From positions 62,001-126,000 of the forward strand of contig NZ_FMVM01000007.1 of NCBI RefSeq assembly GCF_900102085.1: a stretch of DNA of 64,000 bases, in the 5' to 3' direction. The notes beneath the pieces are model-generated. The model was not told the origin of the DNA and did not search any database. It was given only the letters and a program-made list of their open reading frames with translations. Origin of the DNA: Paenibacillus polysaccharolyticus (GTDB lineage Bacteria; Bacillota; Bacilli; Paenibacillales; Paenibacillaceae). The translations under genes and the position numbers were made by a program. This document shows, in pieces, positions 44,548 through 52,675 of this stretch (within the stretch, counting starts at the first letter, position 1; each line of letters begins with the position of its first letter).

Positions 44548-45102
44548 TTAATCGGATGCCAACTTTGAATACATATACAGATCATTAAACGTATCCATCG
44601 AACCTGGTTCTGCTCCACTTCCCACTCTCTCGTAACCTCTCAACGTTCCTTCCCGTGTGAAATCTAGCTTCTCCAGCAATTTAATAGAGCTCACGTTACG
44701 GGGATCAACTTTTGCCTCAATCCGATTGAGTTTCAAAGAAGAGAAGCCGTGAGTTAATAGAACAGATACAGCCTCCATTGCATACCCTCTACCCCAGTAA
44801 GCTTTGGCCAGATCGTACCCGATCTCGGCTCTAGCTTGTTCATTATCAAGATAGTTATAACCGCAGGAGCCCATGATCACACCCGATTCCTTTTCAATAA
44901 TGGAGAAGCGGATAGCCTTCTTTTCCTTAGCCAGATCAGCGAGCAACTGAATCATCTCCAGCGCTTGTTTTTCATCCGAGAACGGGGAAATATTCATAAA
45001 CATGGCGACCTCTGGGTCAGACCATACCTGAAAGAGCTCAGTCGAGTCGGAAGCTTTCATTTGACTTAAATGTAGTCTTGTCGTGTGTAATTCGGTAATC
45101 AA
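44548..45102 (-). CDS. GNAT N-acetyltransferase (RimJ/RimL type)
   Basis: A 184-aa acetyl-CoA-dependent transferase: TTRLHLSQMKASDS at the start, IMGSCGYNYLDNEQARAEIGYDLAKAYWGRGYAMEAVSVLL (acetyl-CoA site with the GRGYA loop, read in parts), LNRIEAKVDPRNVSSIKLLEKLDF and a TREGTLRGYER end, all typical of the RimJ/RimL group. The substrate could be a ribosomal protein N-terminus or a small amine. I chose TTG 45102 with GGAGG 8 bases upstream over the ATG at 45117, which lacks a site. Confidence 0.9.
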   Translation of the reverse strand: MITELHTTRLHLSQMKASDSTELFQVWSDPEVAMFMNISPFSDEKQALEMIQLLADLAKEKKAIRFSIIEKESGVIMGSCGYNYLDNEQARAEIGYDLAKAYWGRGYAMEAVSVLLTHGFSSLKLNRIEAKVDPRNVSSIKLLEKLDFTREGTLRGYERVGSGAEPGSMDTFNDLYMYSKLASD

Positions 45103-45229
45103 TACGTTAACCTCCATTATTAGTAGTTAATAGTCCGGTTATCCAATATTGATATCTGCGCATCATTCAGTCCCTTCTATGTACAAGTCACCGTTCATTA
45201 TACAGGAATTTCGCTATCTCATCCTTTTC

Positions 45230-45285
45230 AAAAAAAGAGCGAATACCTGAGTAGCATCTTCCACTGCTGCTCAGGTGTTCGCTCC
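45230..45285 (-). terminator. Strong terminator at the end of the surface-glycan cluster
   Basis: Minus strand: GAGCGAACACCTGAGCAGCA pairs with the complementary arm ending ACTCAGGTATTCGCTC, followed by TTTTTTT. It marks the 3' end of the long minus-strand gene series 45363-56610. Confidence 0.88.
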
Positions 45286-45362
45286 TCATACTCCGTATTT
45301 TAGCTAATCATCCTGCTGATCCATGTTGCTCTGCTAGATAGACCTACAATTGCAATCGCCCA

Positions 45363-46079
45363 TCATTTCCAATACCCGCCAACGTGCAACAAATTAAGCA
45401 AGATTGGACGGTGTTTCTCCTGAACACGTTCCATCTCCGCGACCAGTTCCTTGAAATGACGTTTCGTACCCATCGACTCGTGCAGCCGGTAACACATCAG
45501 TGGTTCATTAAAGTAAAACAGCTCATACATCGGGAATAATCTCAGCCACATCTCATAATCATGCGTATACCGAAAATCCGTGTCGAACACCCCAAAGCGC
45601 TCAAACGCCTCCATCTCCACCATTACCGTACATCCATTAATCGGGCAGCCTTCCATCAGCACCTGCAACATTTCCAGACGGCTTCCCACCTCAGGCTGCA
45701 CCGTATCCAGCCATTCGCCATGCTCATTTACGTAATGATACGCCCCATGACAGAACGACGCTTGGACATCAAGCATAAACTTCAACTGTTTTTCCACCCG
45801 GTTCAGCAGCATCACATCATCCGAGCTGAGCCAGACAAAGTAGTCCCCTGTTGCATGTTTGATGCCTTCGTTGAGCGCGGTCGCTGTGCCGCCATTCTCT
45901 TTGCGAATGTAATGAATCTCATCCATAAACGAATCCAGCCGCTCCACATGTTTGGTCGATCCGTCATCCACCACGATCACCTCAATATGTGGATACGTCT
46001 GGTGAAGGGCGCTATGAACGGCCTGCTCGATATATGGACAATTATAAAAAGGAATCACGATCGAAACCTTCGGCTCCAT
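45363..46079 (-). CDS. GT2-family glycosyltransferase
   Basis: A 238-aa GT-A enzyme: KVSIVIPFYNCPYIEQAVHSAL, VIVVDDGSTKHVERL, the DxD-like WLSSDDVMLLNRVEKQL and GCTVMVEMEAFERFG. It transfers a sugar from a nucleotide donor to a growing glycan. It is 45% or more similar by eye to the GT2 at 46353-47069, so the two arose by duplication. ATG 46079 has AAGGGGA upstream; the ATG at 46112 overlaps the small gene before it. It is the last gene of the cluster. Confidence 0.9.
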   Translation of the reverse strand: MEPKVSIVIPFYNCPYIEQAVHSALHQTYPHIEVIVVDDGSTKHVERLDSFMDEIHYIRKENGGTATALNEGIKHATGDYFVWLSSDDVMLLNRVEKQLKFMLDVQASFCHGAYHYVNEHGEWLDTVQPEVGSRLEMLQVLMEGCPINGCTVMVEMEAFERFGVFDTDFRYTHDYEMWLRLFPMYELFYFNEPLMCYRLHESMGTKRHFKELVAEMERVQEKHRPILLNLLHVGGYWK

Positions 46080-46098
46080 CCGGGTATCCCCTTCCTCC

Positions 46099-46269
46099 TC
46101 AAATCTGTGCAAAGCAAACTCTTGCGTCTCCTCCAGTATATGAAGGTTTCAACCCGCAGTATCGGGCATTCACAGCAGGGTGAACGTACATTTTGCAGCG
46201 TATCGCAGAACCGTCACAGTCTTCGGCATCCTCATGCATATAGAGCTCATGATTATGCGTACGTCCCAT
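46099..46269 (-). CDS. Small four-cysteine protein between the two GT2 genes (56 aa)
   Basis: A 56-codon frame, ATG 46269 with AGAGAGG 7 bases upstream. The product MGRTHNHELYMHEDAEDCDG... has four Cys (18, 25, 38, 52) and several His (5, 7, 12, 30), which could bind metal or form disulfides. No TM helix. It ends 20 bases before the next GT2 start, so it fits in the operon. I know no homologue; it is a real-gene candidate because of the site and spacing. Confidence 0.5.
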   Translation of the reverse strand: MGRTHNHELYMHEDAEDCDGSAIRCKMYVHPAVNARYCGLKPSYTGGDARVCFAQI

Positions 46270-46352
46270 ATCCTAACCTCTCTCTTACCAAAAGGCTGCG
46301 CCAAAGAAGCCGCTAATCAGCACGCTACGCGGCTTCATAACGGCCCCTTACG

Positions 46353-47069
46353 CTACCCGCCGAGTGCAGCAATACGCTGCAACAACGGTTCGCGATACCT
46401 CGACCAGACCATGGACGCTTCTCTGCCGATCACGTCCGCATGACGCACCGATCCCATCCCCCCATGCCAGCGATACGCCGTTAGCGGCTCATTCAGGTAC
46501 GGGAAGCGATGACCATTAAGCAGTATTCGCAGCCATAGATCCAGGTCATGGGTATAAGGCAACAGTTCATCAAACAGCCCTACGCCGCTGAATAGATCCT
46601 TACGAATCATGACCGTGCATCCGTTGACCGGATTACCGCCATTAAAACGGCGTAGACAATCCAGTTCAGACATCGGCTCAGGCCCGCCATGCATTTTGGT
46701 CACCGCCGAATGTTCATTGATATAGTGAAAATTCGTATGGGAGACCAGAACATTTTCACGTTGCATGAATTCAAGCTGGTAACGAATTTTATCAGGATAA
46801 AAGAAATCATCCGAGCTCAGCCAAGCCACATAATCCCCCGAAGCATGCCGAATGCCGTGGTTCAGTGCAGAGGCGGTGCCGCCGTTGCTTTTGCCCAGTA
46901 CATTAATCCGGGGCAGATAAGGCTGGAGTAGCTCCGCATGTCTTGTTGAGCCGTCGTTAACAACGATAATCTCGACCTCGGGATAGGTTTGATCCAGCGC
47001 ACTCTGAATCGCCATCGGCACGTAAGGGCAATTGTAGAACGGAATCACGATGGATACACGCGGATTCAT
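46353..47069 (-). CDS. GT2-family glycosyltransferase (paralogue)
   Basis: A 238-aa GT-A enzyme: RVSIVIPFYNCPYVPMAIQSAL, IIVVNDGSTRHAELL, WLSSDDFFYPDKIRYQLEFM and GCTVMIRKDLFSGVGLFDE. It is close to the GT2 at 45363-46079 over its length. It overlaps the upstream epimerase gene by 4 bases. The two enzymes may add successive sugars. Confidence 0.9.
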   Translation of the reverse strand: MNPRVSIVIPFYNCPYVPMAIQSALDQTYPEVEIIVVNDGSTRHAELLQPYLPRINVLGKSNGGTASALNHGIRHASGDYVAWLSSDDFFYPDKIRYQLEFMQRENVLVSHTNFHYINEHSAVTKMHGGPEPMSELDCLRRFNGGNPVNGCTVMIRKDLFSGVGLFDELLPYTHDLDLWLRILLNGHRFPYLNEPLTAYRWHGGMGSVRHADVIGREASMVWSRYREPLLQRIAALGG

Positions 47070-48007
47070 CCTGTTGTCCTCCCTTGCTGGGTACGAACAT
47101 CACTCAAAATATCGCGTAGTGATGCCTCAAATGTGATCTGCGGTTGCCAGCCCAATTTGCGCAGTTCCGACATTTCCTCTTGTTTCCCTGCTCCATCCGG
47201 CCCAGATGAAGTACCATCCCAGCGGATCGGTACTTTGGCTTCTGTCATCGACATCAACAGATCAGCGATCTCGCCAAGGCTCCGTTCCACCCCGGACACC
47301 ACCGGATATACGGTTCCGCTGGTGCCATGCACCAGTAAGGTAGCATACGCGCGAACCGCATCCCGTACATCCAGAAAATCACGTGTATTATCTCGCCCGG
47401 ATAGACGAAACGCTTCTGTTTTGCCCGTCTGCTCACAAGCAACCACATGGCGGGCAAGCAGAGAGCAGATGCCCGTAGAGGGCCCGGCACCGATCAGATT
47501 ACCCGGTTCTGCCAGCATGATCTGCTGACCGAACAGGGACTTCCAAGACAGTGACACCATCTCTTCCAGCGCTTTGCTTAAGCTGTAAGGATGTGGTGGC
47601 TGGGGTATGCGCCCAGGTTCCGGTGTGTACTTGAGTCTGGACCCTACAATTACCGTTCTCGCCTTCGGACAGATGCGTAGAGCATCCAGCAGGTATAACA
47701 CCGCCATTACGTTCGTTTCGAGCACTAACAGTGGATCAGCCCAGGAATCTGGTACCGAGTTTTTGCCAGCGAGATGAAGCACATAATCCGGCTCGATCTC
47801 CTGAATCAGTTCACGAACTTGTTCCTTATTATTGAGATCACAGACATATACGTCCACGTTTTTACCAAACGAATATACATCCGGCCGCCTAACAACGGCT
47901 ACAACATCCGCACCGGCACCTTGAAAATAGGTTACAGCATGTCGTCCTGTAAAACCGGAGGCGCCTGTAATCAGTACTTTTTTGCCCGTCAGCTCTGCTC
48001 CATCCAT
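47066..48007 (-). CDS. NAD-dependent sugar epimerase/dehydratase (extended SDR)
   Basis: A 313-aa protein with NAD site KVLITGASGFTGRHAVTYF (GxxGxxG), active-site YSLSK (YxxxK) in PHPYSLSKALEEMVS, and FRLSGRDNTRDFLDVRDAVRAYATLL typical of GDP-mannose-4,6-dehydratase/RMD-like SDRs. It should modify a nucleotide sugar at C4 (epimerisation, dehydration or reduction). It overlaps the RmlD-like gene by 19 bases and the GT2 gene by 4. Confidence 0.87.
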   Translation of the reverse strand: MDGAELTGKKVLITGASGFTGRHAVTYFQGAGADVVAVVRRPDVYSFGKNVDVYVCDLNNKEQVRELIQEIEPDYVLHLAGKNSVPDSWADPLLVLETNVMAVLYLLDALRICPKARTVIVGSRLKYTPEPGRIPQPPHPYSLSKALEEMVSLSWKSLFGQQIMLAEPGNLIGAGPSTGICSLLARHVVACEQTGKTEAFRLSGRDNTRDFLDVRDAVRAYATLLVHGTSGTVYPVVSGVERSLGEIADLLMSMTEAKVPIRWDGTSSGPDGAGKQEEMSELRKLGWQPQITFEASLRDILSDVRTQQGRTTG

Positions 48008-48816
48008 AATGCCAGCTCCTTCAGCATAGTTGAATAGTCCGGCAGGTTTGTCTTCACATCCTCACGGGTGGATAGCAGCGTGCGATCCTGAACCATGTTA
48101 TCATCCGGTATAATCTTCACATCCTGTTTATTCCAGACCTGCTGGAACAATACAAGCAGATCATGTTTGCTGACTGGTGCAGGATGAGCAAGATGGATCA
48201 GGCCACTGACTGGAGAATCCAGATAATGGTCTACCCATTTGGCAAGTTCAAGTGTGGTTACGCCATTCCAGAAGACACGTGTGTACCCGCCGACCTCACC
48301 CGTGCTGGACATAAACCACTGCATCAGACCGATACCACCCTGCCGGATTTCAGGTCCAATAATGGACGTCCGTATCGTCAGATGCCCTTCATCCTGTACT
48401 TCACCGAGTGCTTTCGTAATCGCATAGGAGGACGTACCGTCCGTCACATCGTCCTCCCGATATGCTCCGCGATCACCGCTGAATACACAGTCTGTGCTGA
48501 TATGGATTAGACGTGCACCAATGGAATCGGCCATCCGCCGCAGGCGATGCGGCAGAAAACCGTTGATATGATAGGCGCCAATTTTATCTTCATCCGCGAA
48601 GCTGTTCAGCACACCAACCGCGTTAATGATGACGTCCGGGTGCACCGCTTCTACAAGCCTGTCGACCATGAAGCTGTCATTCACATCCAGGATCAACCCA
48701 TTCGGATCAGTCACGTCCCGCGTGGTGTAGAAGACGCTATGCACACCTTGACGGCGGAAATAGTCGACCAGAATATGGCCGGCCATTCCGTTTCCCCCAA
48801 GAATCAGCAGCTTCAT
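47989..48816 (-). CDS. RmlD-like nucleotide-sugar reductase
   Basis: A 275-aa SDR: KLLILGGNGMAGHILVDYF, HISTDCVFSGDRGAYREDD and active-site YAITK. It resembles dTDP-4-dehydrorhamnose reductase and, more to the point, WbvR, which reduces the 4-keto sugar made by WbjB/WbvB-type dehydratases. With its neighbours this points to UDP-L-RhaNAc followed by UDP-L-QuiNAc; the FucNAc route normally uses the longer CapF/WbjC reductase. It overlaps the dehydratase gene by 4 bases. Confidence 0.85.
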   Translation of the reverse strand: MKLLILGGNGMAGHILVDYFRRQGVHSVFYTTRDVTDPNGLILDVNDSFMVDRLVEAVHPDVIINAVGVLNSFADEDKIGAYHINGFLPHRLRRMADSIGARLIHISTDCVFSGDRGAYREDDVTDGTSSYAITKALGEVQDEGHLTIRTSIIGPEIRQGGIGLMQWFMSSTGEVGGYTRVFWNGVTTLELAKWVDHYLDSPVSGLIHLAHPAPVSKHDLLVLFQQVWNKQDVKIIPDDNMVQDRTLLSTREDVKTNLPDYSTMLKELALWMEQS

Positions 48817-49799
48817 GATAGAAACCCTCCACGCTTCAGAATTTCACGAATCTCTTCTTTGGTCATAAGTTGGTGCTCGGAACTAAAGCTGCTGTATGGC
48901 ACCGGTGGGCAGTTGGTGTAATGTTCACGCAATCCTGGAATGCCGAGCGTAGGCAAAATCACCAGATACTGTTCGTCGTAGACAACCGTCGTCATGCTCT
49001 CGAATTCACTCATCAGAATTTCATGGATTTTCTCACCTGGACGAACGCCACGTTCTACAATCGCTACGTTTTCTACACCGGAATCTTCAATGAGAACCTC
49101 GGCAAGATCGACAATCTTGCATGTTGGCATCGTCATAACAAAGATTTCGCCGCCAACACTTTCTACCGAGGCTTTGAACAGAAGTTTGATCGCGTCCTTA
49201 AGTGTAAGGAAGAACCGGGTCATGCCCATATCCGTAATGGATACCTGGCCTTTTTGGCGAATCTGGTTTTTGAACAGATGCACTACACTGCCGTTGGTGC
49301 CGAGCACATTGCCGCCCCGTACCGTGACAAACTTCGTATCACTATGAAGCAGGTTCGCATAAACAATCAATTTCTCACCGATCGCCTTGGTCATTCCATA
49401 GAAGTTCGAAGGATTGGCCGCTTTGTCGGTCGAAATATAGATGACTTTTTTCACTTTATTTTCAATCGCCGCTTCAATGACATTCTGTGTGCCGATCACA
49501 TTTGTTTTGAGTGCTTCATAAGGCTGGTCTTCACATACCGGTACATGCTTCAGTGCAGCCAGATGGAAAACATAGTCCACATGCTGGCAGGCCGCCGTCA
49601 AGGCATCCTTGTCACGAATATCACCAATGCGGAAATGAAGGCGCGGGTCTTCAAAATCACGGCTCATCGCTACCTGACTGGACTCGTTGCGAGAGTACAC
49701 AATAATTTCTTTTGGCTGCTGGGGCAACAGTTGAGCGACAAGCTCATACCCCCATGATCCCGTACCGCCAGTCACGAGTATACGCTTATTTTCAAACAT
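48813..49799 (-). CDS. UDP-GlcNAc 4,6-dehydratase/5-epimerase (CapE/WbjB/WbvB type)
   Basis: A 328-aa SDR of the FlaA1/CapE group. The NAD site is KRILVTGGTGSWGYELVAQLL and the active site is STDKAANPSNFYGMTKAIGEK (YxxxK, read in parts), with RGGNVLGTNGSVVHLF and RPGEKIHEILMSEFE motifs. It starts a 6-deoxy-HexNAc pathway from UDP-GlcNAc. I use ATG 49799 behind GGAGGG; it overlaps the epimerase gene by 8 bases. Longer in-frame versions run into that gene. Confidence 0.9.
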   Translation of the reverse strand: MFENKRILVTGGTGSWGYELVAQLLPQQPKEIIVYSRNESSQVAMSRDFEDPRLHFRIGDIRDKDALTAACQHVDYVFHLAALKHVPVCEDQPYEALKTNVIGTQNVIEAAIENKVKKVIYISTDKAANPSNFYGMTKAIGEKLIVYANLLHSDTKFVTVRGGNVLGTNGSVVHLFKNQIRQKGQVSITDMGMTRFFLTLKDAIKLLFKASVESVGGEIFVMTMPTCKIVDLAEVLIEDSGVENVAIVERGVRPGEKIHEILMSEFESMTTVVYDEQYLVILPTLGIPGLREHYTNCPPVPYSSFSSEHQLMTKEEIREILKRGGFLS

Positions 49800-50889
49800 G
49801 CATTTTCCCTCCAAGCAGAAATTTGACCACTTTACTGGACACATCTGTTGCCTTGTAACCTTGCGGACAATCCCAGTCATTTGGCAGTTTGGTCATCACG
49901 TTCACACAATCCGCAATGCGGGCGGCATCCAGGCCGGAGACCACATTGCTGCCACAGTCTACCGTTTCCGGACGTTCTGTCGTGCGACGCATCGTTACGG
50001 TAGGCACCCCCATGATGCAACATTCCTCCTGAACCGTTCCGCTGTCTGTGAGCGCACAGCGTGCATGTCGCTCCAGCATGACAAAGTCGAAAAATCCAAA
50101 CGGCTCATGGAATTCCACCAGCGGATGCATCTCCAGCTGCAGATGTTCGGCAATGCGAATCGCTGTTCGCGGATGAATGCTGCATATCACGCGTTGCCCA
50201 TGTTCCTCCGCGACTTGATTTAGCCCTTTCATAATCTCCAGCAGATGAGGAGGGTGATCGACATTTTCAGCCCGGTGAGCGGTAACGAGAAAATATTGTC
50301 CGGGCTTCAGCTTGAGCTTTTTCAGAATTTTGCTGGCATTGACCTGTGGACCGTAATGTTCCATCACCTCGTAGATCGGATTGCCCGTAAGCACAATGCG
50401 GCGGCTAGGCACACCTTCACTGACAAGATGTTTCTTACTTTGTTCGGTGTAAGGCATGTTAATGGTCGAGATCGCATCAATCACGCGGCGGTTTTTCTCC
50501 TCTGGCACATCCAGATCGAAGCAACGATTGCCAGCCTCCATGTGAATTACCGGAATACCCATACGTTCAGCAAGTACCGCACACAAAGCGCTGTTGGTGT
50601 CTCCAAGCAGGAGCAATTTGTCAGGCTTCTCCTGCTGAATTAAATCTTCCATTTGAGTAAACATGGAGGACAGCTGTCGCCCCAATGAGGCGGCTTCATC
50701 CTGAAGAACGTAATCCGGGGCACGCAGACCCATTTCCTTGAAAAAAAGACCGCTGAGACTTTCTGTGAAGTTCTGTCCCGTGTGCACCAGAATATGTTTG
50801 GACGCATACTGGTCCAGCTTGGAAATGATCAGGCTGAGTCGAATAATCTCAGGTCTCGTACCCAGCACCGTCATGATCTTCATCGTCAT
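49792..50889 (-). CDS. UDP-N-acetylglucosamine 2-epimerase (WecB/CapG/WbvD type)
   Basis: A 365-aa non-hydrolysing epimerase: KIMTVLGTRPEIIRL, LVHTGQNFTESL, LLLGDTNSALCAVLAERM, HMEAGNRCFDLDVPEEKNRR, VTAHRAENVDHPPHL and DSGTVQEECCIMGVPTVTMRRTTERPE (read in parts). In this three-gene setting the expected reaction is C2 epimerisation of a UDP-2-acetamido-2,6-dideoxy-L-hexose (CapG/WbjD/WbvD role) rather than UDP-ManNAc supply. That is inference from the neighbours. Confidence 0.9.
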   Translation of the reverse strand: MTMKIMTVLGTRPEIIRLSLIISKLDQYASKHILVHTGQNFTESLSGLFFKEMGLRAPDYVLQDEAASLGRQLSSMFTQMEDLIQQEKPDKLLLLGDTNSALCAVLAERMGIPVIHMEAGNRCFDLDVPEEKNRRVIDAISTINMPYTEQSKKHLVSEGVPSRRIVLTGNPIYEVMEHYGPQVNASKILKKLKLKPGQYFLVTAHRAENVDHPPHLLEIMKGLNQVAEEHGQRVICSIHPRTAIRIAEHLQLEMHPLVEFHEPFGFFDFVMLERHARCALTDSGTVQEECCIMGVPTVTMRRTTERPETVDCGSNVVSGLDAARIADCVNVMTKLPNDWDCPQGYKATDVSSKVVKFLLGGKMHV

Positions 50890-50971
50890 CCCTGCCTTCT
50901 GTCGTGTGTTAGAAACCCCTTTTCTTGTATTAAAGTCCCTCTCTTTTAACGTGCGTTATGAACCTTGTCTA

Positions 50972-52657
50972 TTACCGTGACTTGGAACCTTTGCGTGCCG
51001 TCCGGCTACGTCGTCTGTTCCTGGAAGAGCGTCTGCGAGTGGACAAATTCGAGCCAGATGTGTGCCGCCTTTTGACTTTACGAGTACGAGCCGAACGGCT
51101 CTTCTTCCCGGTTTGAATCGTTCGTTTCAACTCTTTGAGCTTGCGGCGAGAAGTGGGAACCTGTTTTTTACGATGGCGTTTACCTACAAGAATTTCTGGC
51201 TCAGTCCGTTGATCTTCTTCGCGGGGTTTCCCTGCCCCCTCTCCCTGCTGTGTTACGGTTATCGGAGGCAACGAAGAACGAGGAAGAAGCTGTACAATAC
51301 TCTCTGGAAGCAACAACGTTCGAATAAGGGCCGGATCGGGATTCATCACTGTACGCAGTCCGCCTTCTCCCCACGCCAGCACAGGACCACTCGGTGGCTG
51401 GATATATGTGAACCATCCGGGAAAACGCAATAACCACTGTGTGACCATCGTATGCAACTTCACCCGGTAGGTTTCGATTCCATACAGCTTTTCCGCTTCT
51501 GTCCGGTTACGCCATCCGGTATCGGAAGCAAGCTCGGAATCATTCAGTAATGTCGTAGCCAGCGTAACGAGTGCATCACTATCCCCAGGCGGAGCCAGAA
51601 ATGCACCGCTGCCTACGGATTCCATCAATTCACTGAGGCCACCCTGGGCAAAAGCGATGACTGGTTTGGCAAAATAAAGCCCCTCCAGCGCAGTCATACC
51701 GAAGCCTTCTTTTACCATGCTGGGAATGACCACAATATCCATTGCGGAGTAGGCCAACGATACATTTTCCTCAAACGTGGTAAACGTAAAGCGCCTTGCA
51801 TACCCGGAGCGTTTCACCTGATAAACACATTCGTCGTAATACTTTTTGTCTGACGGTGCGCCTATGATCCAGAAGCGACAGCGTGAATGAGTCTCACACA
51901 GCTTCAGTGCCATATCAACAAAGGGTTTTAATCCTTTGGCATCATATATAAAGGAAGAAATATAACCGATACAGGTGTGCGAAGACTTGAATCTAAGCTC
52001 CTTACGTTTTCGCTCACGCAGATGAAGCCAGCGGTCCGGTGCAGGCAGAGCAGGCTCCCATGTCGGAGGAATAATCGTCACCCTGTCACTCATACCTGCT
52101 TGTTTGAACGGTAACGCTGCTGTCTCGGAAATCCCGATAATCCAGTCTGCATACCGGCCAATCATCTGGATCGCTTCAGGTGTGTGCTCATTCGTTTGAA
52201 TAATCTCGGTAATTTTCCAGATGACTGGAATCCCGAGCGATTTTGCTGCTACAGCAGGCATGACATTCACGCAGGTATTAGTCAAAACCATATCCGGCTC
52301 GTGACTTCGGATCAGCCAGAGCGCATCCTGAAATGCCGGAGTGTGCCGCAGATGTTCCGCATCTTGTGCAATCCCCTGATACGGTGTGTACACACCGTGA
52401 AGCATCGGCAAATTACATATATGAACCTGAATGCCAAACCTTCGTGCAAGTCCGGTAAGTTTCCCTTCCTGCGGTGCAACAAGCACACATTCAAAGATCG
52501 TGCCAATCTCTCTCATAAAATGAAGCAAAAGCTTCTCCGCTCCTGTAATACTGCGGGTATTACACACATGGGAAAACAGCATCAGTTTTGGTTTCATTGC
52601 CATGGCCGCACACGGACCCCGTATACAACAGACAAGCTGATACGGGGCACTGTGCAC
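50972..52657 (-). CDS. GT4-family glycosyltransferase with Arg/Lys-rich C-terminal tail
   Basis: A 561-aa protein. The GT-B core has KLMLFSHVCNTRSITGAEKLLLHFM at about 24, CIGYISSFIYDAKGLKPFVDMAL, IPSMVKEGFGMTALEGLYFAKPVIAF and GGLSELMESVGSG (in parts). After about residue 485 comes a ~75-residue tail made largely of Arg, Lys and Ser, unusual for a GT and similar in kind to the basic protein at 55322-55660. It could bind anionic polymer, nucleic acid or a spore structure. GTG 52657 follows AGGAGGAGGT. Confidence 0.88.
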   Translation of the reverse strand: MHSAPYQLVCCIRGPCAAMAMKPKLMLFSHVCNTRSITGAEKLLLHFMREIGTIFECVLVAPQEGKLTGLARRFGIQVHICNLPMLHGVYTPYQGIAQDAEHLRHTPAFQDALWLIRSHEPDMVLTNTCVNVMPAVAAKSLGIPVIWKITEIIQTNEHTPEAIQMIGRYADWIIGISETAALPFKQAGMSDRVTIIPPTWEPALPAPDRWLHLRERKRKELRFKSSHTCIGYISSFIYDAKGLKPFVDMALKLCETHSRCRFWIIGAPSDKKYYDECVYQVKRSGYARRFTFTTFEENVSLAYSAMDIVVIPSMVKEGFGMTALEGLYFAKPVIAFAQGGLSELMESVGSGAFLAPPGDSDALVTLATTLLNDSELASDTGWRNRTEAEKLYGIETYRVKLHTMVTQWLLRFPGWFTYIQPPSGPVLAWGEGGLRTVMNPDPALIRTLLLPESIVQLLPRSSLPPITVTQQGEGAGKPREEDQRTEPEILVGKRHRKKQVPTSRRKLKELKRTIQTGKKSRSARTRKVKRRHTSGSNLSTRRRSSRNRRRSRTARKGSKSR

Positions 52658-52675
52658 ACCTCCTCCTGGCCGAGA

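Noticed and set aside
48870..49757. 295-aa plus-strand frame
   Set aside because: Antisense shadow of the UDP-GlcNAc 4,6-dehydratase gene; a long frame arises from codon bias.
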